A stretch of 7,544 nucleotides of DNA from contig CAMWKY010000098.1 in assembly GCA_947174965.1 (NCBI GenBank), forward strand, positions 1 to 7,544, given 5' to 3'. Shown piece after piece: positions 1 through 5,452 of the stretch; the first letter of the stretch is position 1, and every line of letters begins with the position of its first letter. Under the pieces are notes generated by a model. It was not told where the DNA came from and did not search any database. It was given only the letters and a program-made list of their open reading frames with translations. The position numbers and the translations under genes were made by a program. Source of the DNA: an uncultured Ruminococcus sp. GTDB lineage: Bacteria > Bacillota > Clostridia > Oscillospirales > Ruminococcaceae.

Positions 1-86
1 ACAGGGAGGGATTCGAACCCTCGATACGCTATTAACGTATACACGAGTTCCAGTCGTGCGCCTTAGACCAGCTCAGCCACCTGTCC
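1..86 (-). tRNA. tRNA-Ser (anticodon GGA), 3' end cut by window edge
   Basis: This is a class II tRNA with a long variable arm. On the minus strand the acceptor 5' half GGACAGG lies at 80-86. The anticodon loop CTGGAAC (47-53) sits in the 5-bp stem CACGA/TCGTG, giving anticodon GGA at 49-51, which reads UCC and UCU serine codons. The variable arm pairs ATACG with CGTAT, and the T arm is GAGGG / TTCGAAT / CCCTC. Only CCTGT of the 3' acceptor strand is present, so the last two acceptor bases, the discriminator and any encoded CCA lie outside the window. It follows tRNA-Leu by 35 bases and has no room for its own promoter in that gap. Confidence 0.96.
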
Positions 87-120
87 ATTATAAAAATAAA
101 TACCCTCATAGAGAGGGTAT
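87..120 (-). terminator. Terminator-like hairpin between tRNA-Leu and tRNA-Ser
   Basis: A perfect 8-bp inverted repeat (100-107 with 113-120, ATACCCTC and GAGGGTAT) closes a 5-base loop. Read on the minus strand it is followed by a U-rich stretch (TTATTTTTATAAT, 99 down to 87). This has the shape of a weak intrinsic terminator just after tRNA-Leu. It could equally be a processing hairpin in a two-tRNA precursor, because tRNA-Ser begins at 86 and needs some read-through. Confidence 0.45.
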
Positions 121-121
121 C

Positions 122-206
122 TGGTGCGAGTAATGGGACTTGAACCCATACGTCTGTTGACACACGCCCCTCAAACGTGCCTGTCTTCCTATTCCAGCAC
201 ACTCGC
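122..206 (-). tRNA. tRNA-Leu (anticodon GAG), CCA encoded
   Basis: This is a class II tRNA. The acceptor GCGAGTG (200-206) pairs with TACTCGC, with one G-U pair, followed by discriminator A (125) and an encoded CCA (122-124). The anticodon stem is CACGT/GCGTG around loop TTGAGGG (168-174), giving anticodon GAG at 170-172, which reads CUC and CUU leucine codons. A short variable arm and a T arm ATGGG / TTCAAGT / CCCAT complete the cloverleaf. It is the first gene after the promoter at 221-249. Confidence 0.96.
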
Positions 207-220
207 AAAGTACGTATATT

Positions 221-249
221 ATTATACATCAAAAATATCAAAAAGTCAA
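221..249 (-). promoter_or_regulatory. Sigma-A promoter of the tRNA-Leu/tRNA-Ser unit
   Basis: On the minus strand a -35 box TTGACT (244-249) and a -10 box TATAAT (221-226) are separated by 17 bases. This is close to a perfect vegetative promoter, as expected for stable RNA genes. The predicted start point near 214 leaves only a few bases of leader before tRNA-Leu at 206. Confidence 0.88.
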
Positions 250-356
250 GCCATTTTTCTAAATTTTACATTTTCACCATTTTTTTAGTTGGTATTGTTA
301 TAAATTTATACTGTTTCACTATTTTTAGAGGAAATCAAAGAAAATTCAAAAAGTTA

Positions 357-363
357 TGTCGAA
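357..363 (+). promoter_or_regulatory. Putative Spo0A box (0A box)
   Basis: TGTCGAA is an exact match to the 7-base core bound by Spo0A in Bacillus and Clostridium. It ends 5 bases before the -35 box of the promoter for the spo0A-like gene downstream, a position compatible with activation or autoregulation. A second, imperfect site with one extra base (TGTCCGAA on the minus strand, 381-388) lies in the spacer of the same promoter. A 7-base match can occur by chance; the location next to a spo0A-like gene gives it weight. Confidence 0.55.
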
Positions 364-368
364 AAAGC

Positions 369-397
369 TTGATAAAATTTTTCGGACAATATATAAT
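369..397 (+). promoter_or_regulatory. Sigma-A-type promoter of the spo0A-like gene
   Basis: The -35 box TTGATA (369-374) and the -10 box TATAAT (392-397) are spaced by 17 bases. A start near 404 gives a leader of about 79 bases. That leader contains a perfect 12-base palindrome, ATGAAATTTCAT (434-445), and a short CATAT / ATATG inverted repeat (421-436), either of which could be an operator or AT-rich chance. The rest of the 207-482 intergenic stretch shows only the minus-strand tRNA promoter and AT-rich sequence, including the palindrome TATAAATTTATA at 299-310. Confidence 0.75.
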
Positions 398-482
398 AAA
401 ATCAACCTGATATGATATGACATATTCGCTTATATGAAATTTCATTGATGGTTTTAATATAAATGAAAAGGAGATTGTACCT

Positions 483-1274
483 ATGGAAAAAAAATCAAAT
501 GGTTCTACAATCAAAGTCTTAATCTGTGATGACTCTGCTGTAAACGGAGTAAAAATGGCATCTGAACTCATTAATCTTGGATTCTATGCCTACACACGCA
601 AAAACACTGGAGATGCTATTCTTCGCTCTATATTGTCTGACAAGCCTGATGCTGTTATTTCTGACATCAGCCTTAGTGACACTGACGCAATGACTGTCAT
701 ACAAAGAGCAAAATCCATACTTTCTAAAAGTCCTGCTTTTATCATTCTTTCTGAAATAAGCAACGGCTTTATTGAACGTCAGGTTCTTCAGAACGGAGCA
801 TCGTATTTTCTTGCAAAGCCTTTTGGTACAGAAGAACTCTGCAAAGCAATAAATGCAGTTGTATTCAAAGGTTTTGATTTTGAATTTAGTTCAGACAACT
901 ACGATGTTGAAATAATGGCAACAGAACTCATACAAAAAGTAGGTATTCCGGCAAATATAAGAGGTTACAGATATATACGCACGGCAATTGTTGAATGTGT
1001 TGAGAACGGTAACTATCTTAACAGTATTACAAAACTTCTTTATCCAAAAGTTGCTGAAAAACATAATACCACACCCACAAAAGTTGAAAGAGCAATAAGA
1101 CACGCTATTGACTCTGCATGGCATAGCGGAGATAAAGAGAATATATATTCGTATTTCGGCTATAATTCGGATACTTTGCGACCGACAAACTCAAAGTTTA
1201 TATCGCTTGCAACAGACAAAATAAGTCTCATTTTAAAAAACAAAAATAAGTCTGAAATTTCCGGAAATTTTTGA
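483..1274 (+). CDS. spo0A: Spo0A-like response regulator
   Basis: A cytoplasmic two-component response regulator of 263 residues, matching Spo0A length (about 260-275). Residues 10-128 form a receiver domain: acidic pair D16-D17, likely phosphoacceptor D61, switch serine S90 and lysine K112 (AKPF). Residues about 144-250 match the Spo0A DNA-binding domain, with the signature YIRTAI, the stretch SITKLLYPKVA, the recognition helix NTTPTKVERAIRHAI (195-209) and the FGY...RPTNSKFI segment. In spore formers, phosphorylated Spo0A binds TGTCGAA sites and switches on sporulation; in non-sporulating relatives its role is unclear. The start ATG has AAGGAG at 468-473, 9 bases upstream. The gene is monocistronic, with its own promoter, an adjacent 0A box and a downstream terminator. 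The loop after D61 (ISLSDTDAM) lacks the usual Met-Pro and Asp-Gly of receivers, and the Lys/Asn-rich C-terminal tail appears extended. The family call is firm; involvement in sporulation here is inference. Confidence 0.93.
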   Translation: MEKKSNGSTIKVLICDDSAVNGVKMASELINLGFYAYTRKNTGDAILRSILSDKPDAVISDISLSDTDAMTVIQRAKSILSKSPAFIILSEISNGFIERQVLQNGASYFLAKPFGTEELCKAINAVVFKGFDFEFSSDNYDVEIMATELIQKVGIPANIRGYRYIRTAIVECVENGNYLNSITKLLYPKVAEKHNTTPTKVERAIRHAIDSAWHSGDKENIYSYFGYNSDTLRPTNSKFISLATDKISLILKNKNKSEISGNF

Positions 1275-1428
1275 TTACAGAATGTTTAAAAGTATTATTT
1301 CCGAATTATAAGCACAATTATAATTGCAGATAATACAGATATTTAAACAAACAAGCTTGTTATAATACAGAATCAATGGGTGCAAGGACAATTGCAATGC
1401 GATTCAAAGTTATTGTAAAGATTAATTT

Positions 1429-1468
1429 AAAATCCTGCTTCTTTATTCAGAAAGAGGCAGGATTTTTT
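1429..1468. terminator. Strong bidirectional intrinsic terminator
   Basis: A 16-bp stem (1429-1444 with 1451-1466, one G-U pair) closes a 6-base loop. It is followed on the plus strand by six T residues (1463-1468); the minus-strand end is also T-rich. It lies between the convergent spo0A-like gene (ends 1274) and azlD (stop at 1469-1471), so it probably ends transcription from both sides. The spo0A-like transcript would carry a 3' tail of about 190 bases. Confidence 0.88.
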
Positions 1469-1774
1469 CTATAGTGAGATGAATATTAATGCTATATAAG
1501 CAGAAATTGAGGCACATACAGCCACAACTATAAGCGGAAGATTGAAAAATGCAAGTATAACAGCAATAACAGTTCCAACAGCCGAAGCAGTAATATTTCC
1601 CGTGCTGTAGAAGATTGCGGGAATTGTCATTGCGCTTAAAACAGCATATGGTATATATTTCAAAAAACTTTTTATAAATCTTGATTTTATTTTTTTTCTG
1701 ACAAAAACAAAAGGAATCATGCGTATAATATATGTAACTCCAGCCATTACAAGAATATATATAGCTATACTCAT
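1469..1774 (-). CDS. azlD: AzlD-family branched-chain amino acid transport subunit
   Basis: A small membrane protein of 101 residues, typical of AzlD (about 100-110). Together with AzlC it forms an exporter of branched-chain amino acids and analogues such as 4-azaleucine in Bacillus subtilis (YgaZH in E. coli). The sequence shows about four hydrophobic segments and the family-like TYIIRMIPF stretch near the N-terminus. The chosen ATG (1774-1772) shares its A with the azlC stop codon (TGATG), and AGGAG lies 8 bases upstream. An overlapping GTG one codon earlier (1777) is possible but would leave only 5 bases of spacing. Translation is probably coupled to azlC. The shared terminator follows immediately after the stop. 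Confidence 0.9.
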   Translation of the reverse strand: MSIAIYILVMAGVTYIIRMIPFVFVRKKIKSRFIKSFLKYIPYAVLSAMTIPAIFYSTGNITASAVGTVIAVILAFFNLPLIVVAVCASISAYIALIFISL

Positions 1775-2472
1775 CACGCACTCTCCTCATCAGGAACAGG
1801 AAAAAGAACTGCGCCAATTGAAGCAGATACAACAGCACATATTATTACAGCATACACTGACGAAATTGCAGTTATGCAGTATCTGAAAATTATACTAAGA
1901 ACAGCCGACGCAATAACAACACATAGTATATTTTTATGCTTTCTTGATGGCGGAATTATAATTGCAAGAAACATTCCGTATAGAAGTATTCCCATAGCAG
2001 AGGAAATTGTTTCGGGCATGAGTTGTCCTGCATACGCACCGAGAAAAGTTCCGAGAATCCAGCCAACAGCAGAAATAAGAATTATTCCATACATATATGC
2101 TGGCACAATCAGTTCAGATTGTGCAGAACAGATTGCAAATATTTCATCTGTTATGCCATAAGATGCAAGAAGTCTGTGCGGTATAGTGAATTTTCTGTCA
2201 AGTTTCTGCGACAATGAAAGTGCCATGAGCGAATACCTTATATTTATAGTAAGTTGTGATAAAATCATGGCAATAATCGTTCCGTGCTGTGCTATGACTT
2301 CAATTCCGGCAACCTGCCCTGCTGATGTTAGATTTACTGCGGAGATTACAGAAGCTTCAAGTACTGATAATCCCGAACGGACGGCACTTATTCCAAAACC
2401 GAATGAGACAGAGAGATAACCAAGTCCAACAGGTATACCGTGAGACATTCCACGCAAAAAATCTGATTTCAA
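1774..2472 (-). CDS. azlC: AzlC-family branched-chain amino acid export permease
   Basis: An integral membrane protein of 232 residues, a normal AzlC length. It would act with AzlD in the cytoplasmic membrane to export branched-chain amino acids and related compounds. Family-like stretches include the N-terminal GIPVGLGYLSVSFGFG, the Gly/Ala-rich NLTSAGQVAG region, and NIRYSLMALSLSQKL after the second hydrophobic segment. Several further hydrophobic segments follow, and the tail is short and acidic (PDEESA). The start is a TTG at 2472-2470, supported by a ribosome binding site 7 bases upstream; the first in-frame ATG falls inside the conserved N-terminus (GMSHG). It begins 27 bases after the esterase stop with no terminator between, so co-transcription is likely. 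The true substrate here is not shown by sequence. Confidence 0.92.
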   Translation of the reverse strand: MKSDFLRGMSHGIPVGLGYLSVSFGFGISAVRSGLSVLEASVISAVNLTSAGQVAGIEVIAQHGTIIAMILSQLTINIRYSLMALSLSQKLDRKFTIPHRLLASYGITDEIFAICSAQSELIVPAYMYGIILISAVGWILGTFLGAYAGQLMPETISSAMGILLYGMFLAIIIPPSRKHKNILCVVIASAVLSIIFRYCITAISSVYAVIICAVVSASIGAVLFPVPDEESA

Positions 2473-2479
2473 TTAAAAA

Positions 2480-2487
2480 CTTCCTTT
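2480..2487 (-). promoter_or_regulatory. Ribosome binding site fixing the azlC TTG start
   Basis: On the minus strand AAAGGAAG sits 7 bases before the TTG codon at 2472. No ATG or GTG in this frame is close enough to use it, so it supports TTG as the true start. A rare start codon may lower AzlC output relative to the genes upstream. Confidence 0.7.
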
Positions 2488-2499
2488 CATTTAGCTGAT

Positions 2500-4206
2500 T
2501 TATCGTCTTACAAGTTTAAGCTCATAGATGCTAACTCTTGAATTGTCTTTTCCGCCGATATTGAATACTATTTCCGCATCTGCTGTAATCGGACATTCAA
2601 AATCATTTTCATATTGTGATTTTGTGCCTTTGCCTGTAAAAATATCCTCAAAAATTACTTCACCTGTTGATTTGTCTCTTATACAGAACGGAATTTCTGT
2701 TCCGTCACCTGTTTCAAGCTGAAAACTAAAGTGATATTTTCCGCCTTTTTTCAAGCCGATTCCTGAAGCAAATACTTGTATAGATTCGGATTTTGTACCG
2801 CCTGTAACTGTTGTAATGTGATATGACTTGTCCCAGTCTGAAAAATAATCTGACATATTTGCACCGTCTGATGTGACCGTGCTGTATTCTGCATCTACGG
2901 CAACATCAATGCCGGTCTGGTCTGATGCTATGCCAAGAGCCTGACATATCTTGTCCGCAAGAACATAGGCACTGTTTTGCTGTGTCTTTTCGGAGGGGTG
3001 CCAGTCCGAGCCAAAACCGTCAGTCTGCGTATGTGTTGCCGACTGATAGCACATTATTCTGTCGTATCCTGATTCTTTTCTGAAAGTCTCAACAGCTTTT
3101 TCAATATACGGAAATTCCTCTGTACAACCCATTGTGCCGAGAGTACATATTATATAAGCATCAGGATTATTCTTGTGAATCTGATTAAGGAATTTAACAT
3201 ACTCCTCTGCAAATTCGTCTCCTCTTGTATCTATATCCTTTGAAACGTATGTATTGTCGTTTGTACCAAGATTTACAACAACAACATCATTCTTGTGATT
3301 TTCAAAATCCCATGCAACTTTGTAACTGCCGAGCTTGCCTACATAGTCGTAATAATCGGGGACAAGACTGTCTGTTTCCCTGTCGCCGTTCTGACTGTAG
3401 CCAGAAATTATGCCATGACCACTGTAGCTTACTGCACTGTAATCAGCGTCAAGCTGTTTTGCCGTGAGATAAGCATAGGATTTCATGAAGTTTTCAGTTG
3501 ATGTCATATAATTTTCGTACTGGTCTTTACCCTCAACTCCGTATGCGCAGGTTATTGAGTCGCCTATAAATTCAATCTGCAAAGACTTTTTCTGCAATGG
3601 CGCAACAGGTACTGGCATATCAGAATTTACCTTGATTTTACTTACTCCGACAGCACCGTTATTTGCTTCCGAAAGATGAATGACCTTGACTACAGCTGTT
3701 TTTGATTCGTCACCGCTGAAAAGCTCAACAGTTTTTTCCTTTACACTCAAAATTGCATCAAGTATGATTTTATCATCAACTATAACAGCATAGCGTGGAC
3801 GATATTTTTCTTCGCTTTCAACAAAATCATCACCGTTTATTGTAATTTCTGCTGATTTGCCTGTAACTGTAAACTCAACAGCAGAACCACTCTGCACAAG
3901 CCACGCAATGTTATTTTCATCATAGATATTTCTTCCGATATACCTTACATTTTCTTCACTTACATCAATAATCTGCTCCGAAAATTCGCCTGTACCGACA
4001 AAAGCTTTTCTCATCTCAATCATATCAAATACATCAACTCTGTTGTCTCCATTAATATCCTGTTCTGCTGTAACTTCATTTTTGCCGAGAATTGAATCAC
4101 ACAGATTTTTCAGGTCTTTGGCAGAATATTTTCCTATTGCAAATGCACTTGTAACAGTTACAGCAGAAAAAACTACAACAGTTGAAATAATAGCTTTCTT
4201 CTTCAT
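2500..4206 (-). CDS. Secreted CE2-type acetyl esterase with N-terminal dockerin-like module
   Basis: A 568-residue exported SGNH-type esterase, probably removing acetyl groups from xylan or other plant polysaccharides. Residues 1-23 are a signal peptide (KKK, hydrophobic core, AFA end). Residues 27-71 resemble a dockerin; only the second repeat has a complete calcium loop (DINGDNRVDVFD, 50-61) plus helix MIEMRKAF. Residues about 80-200 form the CE2-type N-terminal beta domain. The catalytic domain (about 208-425) has nucleophile S217 in IEFIGDSITCAYG, the GHG block (263-265), N316 in LGTND and H403 in DWHPS, matching CE2. Residues about 441-568 form a beta-rich, carbohydrate-binding-like C-terminal module. 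AAGGAG lies 8 bases before the ATG, which overlaps the upstream LRR gene stop by 4 bases (ATGA). Cell-bound or cellulosomal placement is inference; CE2 membership is well supported. Confidence 0.92.
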   Translation of the reverse strand: MKKKAIISTVVVFSAVTVTSAFAIGKYSAKDLKNLCDSILGKNEVTAEQDINGDNRVDVFDMIEMRKAFVGTGEFSEQIIDVSEENVRYIGRNIYDENNIAWLVQSGSAVEFTVTGKSAEITINGDDFVESEEKYRPRYAVIVDDKIILDAILSVKEKTVELFSGDESKTAVVKVIHLSEANNGAVGVSKIKVNSDMPVPVAPLQKKSLQIEFIGDSITCAYGVEGKDQYENYMTSTENFMKSYAYLTAKQLDADYSAVSYSGHGIISGYSQNGDRETDSLVPDYYDYVGKLGSYKVAWDFENHKNDVVVVNLGTNDNTYVSKDIDTRGDEFAEEYVKFLNQIHKNNPDAYIICTLGTMGCTEEFPYIEKAVETFRKESGYDRIMCYQSATHTQTDGFGSDWHPSEKTQQNSAYVLADKICQALGIASDQTGIDVAVDAEYSTVTSDGANMSDYFSDWDKSYHITTVTGGTKSESIQVFASGIGLKKGGKYHFSFQLETGDGTEIPFCIRDKSTGEVIFEDIFTGKGTKSQYENDFECPITADAEIVFNIGGKDNSRVSIYELKLVRR

Positions 4207-4826
4207 ATTGTCTGCTCCTTATTTTTTATTGACATTACCATATTTATGCCATTTAAGTCTTGTTTGTCAACAAGATAGTGCATAACTTTCTGAAAATTTG
4301 CGGAAATATATTCTTCTGCCTTTTCACTTTTATATACAGTAAAGAGATAAACGGCGAACGGAATTTTCACATCATCATCATTATAGATACTGTCAAGGAC
4401 TTTTTCTTTTTCGGAGAGTTCCTTTATGTATGCCAGTTCAAGAAAAAGCTGTTTGTAATCAGTTTCAGGCAATTTTGCAGGTACATCATGTACTTCTTCA
4501 ACAACTGTTGTTTTTGTGGTTCTTTTTCGTCTTTCAATTTCAGGACAATTATTAGCACTAATAGTGCCCAAACAAGCGTTAATACAACTGACAAAAACTC
4601 CTGTTATATCAATATTTTCTGGAATACTTATCTTTTTTATGTAGCAATTCACAAAAGCTTTTTTTTCAATTAGTTCTACACTATCAGGAACAAAAACTTC
4701 TGTAATTGTTAAATTATGAAAAGCACCTGATGCAATTGTTTTAACATTGTCGGGAACATATATTATTTCTTCTTCGTTTATATCATATACCCTCTTAAGA
4801 ATATCATTTTCTACTTCAAAAGCCAT
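4203..4826 (-). CDS. BspA-like leucine-rich-repeat protein, cytoplasmic
   Basis: A 207-residue protein without signal peptide or membrane segment. Residues about 20-75 hold two to three BspA-type (LRR_5) repeats: IYVPDNVKTIASGAF, VFVPDSVELIEKKAF and ISIPENI, following the pattern of conserved I/V-P and I...AF positions. A Cys-bearing stretch (C81, C85, C94) and a basic linker (RRKRTTK, 99-105) lead to a helical, Lys/Glu-rich C-terminal half (about 120-207) that I do not recognise. Such repeats usually mediate protein binding; no enzyme motif is visible. The start ATG has AAGGAG 11 bases upstream. It is the first gene after the promoter at 4902-4930, and its stop codon overlaps the start of the esterase gene. 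A regulatory or scaffold role in the operon is speculation. Confidence 0.85.
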   Translation of the reverse strand: MAFEVENDILKRVYDINEEEIIYVPDNVKTIASGAFHNLTITEVFVPDSVELIEKKAFVNCYIKKISIPENIDITGVFVSCINACLGTISANNCPEIERRKRTTKTTVVEEVHDVPAKLPETDYKQLFLELAYIKELSEKEKVLDSIYNDDDVKIPFAVYLFTVYKSEKAEEYISANFQKVMHYLVDKQDLNGINMVMSIKNKEQTI

Positions 4827-4848
4827 TGTTTTTCACTCTCCTTTATTA

Positions 4849-4885
4849 TTTGCAGAACAGCGGAAAAAATTTCATGTTCTGCAAA
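4849..4885 (-). promoter_or_regulatory. Inverted repeat in the leader of the LRR/esterase operon
   Basis: A perfect 11-bp inverted repeat (TTTGCAGAACA and TGTTCTGCAAA at 4849-4859 and 4875-4885) has a 15-base spacer. It lies in the predicted 5' untranslated region, about 10 bases from the likely start point and 5 bases before the AAGGAG (4838-4843) of the LRR gene. No T run follows, so it is not an intrinsic terminator. It may be an RNA stem that protects the message or controls ribosome access, or a DNA operator just downstream of the promoter. Confidence 0.6.
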
Positions 4886-4901
4886 ATACATTCTTTTCTA
4901 C

Positions 4902-4930
4902 ATTATACCACAATATTACACAACAGTCAA
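4902..4930 (-). promoter_or_regulatory. Sigma-A promoter of the LRR / CE2 / azlCD operon
   Basis: On the minus strand -35 TTGACT (4925-4930) and -10 TATAAT (4902-4907) are separated by 17 bases, as near consensus as the tRNA promoter. A start near 4895 gives a leader of about 69 bases. The promoter lies right after the stop codon of the peptidoglycan-binding gene (4940-4942), with no terminator between, so upstream transcription may also enter. Confidence 0.82.
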
Positions 4931-4939
4931 GTTTTTATT

Positions 4940-5446
4940 TCAACTTTTGTGGCAGGAACAGTTTACAAGCATATTCCATGTTATACAGTCAACTTTGCCG
5001 TTCTGTGGGATTCCGCACATCTTCTGAAACTTCTTTACAGCCTCTACAGTATCATTATTGAAATGACCGCATACGTTTATTTTCGGGAAATTGTCATACC
5101 GCTGTCCCATGCCATAAAGCAAAGCCTGTATGATATACACAAGCTGACCATCTGCACCGTTCTCGCACACAAATTTTTCCGACGGAAATGCCGGATATGG
5201 TTCAGGTTTCAGCTCAAAAAGTCCTTTATAAACCTGTACAATCTTATTCCACGTATCAGGTGTTGTATTTCCTGTCACTGTCAGATTATATTTGTACTGA
5301 AATGCCCTTACTGCCGACTGCGTTTCTGCTCCGTATACGCCGTCGGGTATAACATTAGGTATACTGCTGTCCATGATTGAAATTGCATGGAGATAACGTT
5401 GAAGTTCAAATATATGCTGTCTTTTCTGCTGATTTGAATATGCCAT
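4940..5446 (-). CDS. Small protein with two peptidoglycan-binding modules
   Basis: A 168-residue protein made almost entirely of two PG_binding_1-like modules, at about residues 12-75 and 92-163. Each shows the family pattern: a helix with the LQ-like motif (FELQRYL; IIQALLY), a G-x-[YF]-[GN] turn (DGVYGAET; CGHFNNDT), AV..FQ (AVRAFQ; AVKKFQ) and a final G....TW (TTPDTW; DCITW). Such modules bind cell-wall peptidoglycan and normally accompany a hydrolase; no catalytic domain is present here. There is no signal peptide or membrane segment. The second module holds six cysteines (94, 126, 144, 154, 163, 165); the first has none. The AGGAG site lies within the last codons of the upstream gene, 11 bases from the ATG, and the intergenic gap is 6 bases, so the two genes are surely in one operon. 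It may act as a partner of the upstream SpoIID-like protein. Confidence 0.88.
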   Translation of the reverse strand: MAYSNQQKRQHIFELQRYLHAISIMDSSIPNVIPDGVYGAETQSAVRAFQYKYNLTVTGNTTPDTWNKIVQVYKGLFELKPEPYPAFPSEKFVCENGADGQLVYIIQALLYGMGQRYDNFPKINVCGHFNNDTVEAVKKFQKMCGIPQNGKVDCITWNMLVNCSCHKS

Positions 5447-5452
5447 AATAAC

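Noticed and set aside
1..206. tRNA genes as a possible integration site
   Set aside because: No integrase, direct repeat of a tRNA end or foreign gene is seen in this window.
327..335. Sigma-H-like -35 element (AGAGGAAAT) upstream of the spo0A-like gene
   Set aside because: No GAAT-type -10 element is found 11-12 bases downstream, and a good sigma-A promoter lies nearer the gene.
1376..1474. 32-codon plus-strand frame starting ATGGGTGCAAGG
   Set aside because: It has no ribosome binding site and runs through both arms of the terminator hairpin at 1429-1466.
1443..1838. 131-codon minus-strand frame over azlD
   Set aside because: Composition is rich in Cys, Tyr and Phe with no family pattern; it is an out-of-frame shadow of azlD and the end of azlC.
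4826..5380. 184-codon plus-strand frame opposite the small wall-binding gene
   Set aside because: It is antisense to a clear two-module gene, has no plausible ribosome binding site and covers the LRR operon promoter; no domain pattern is visible.
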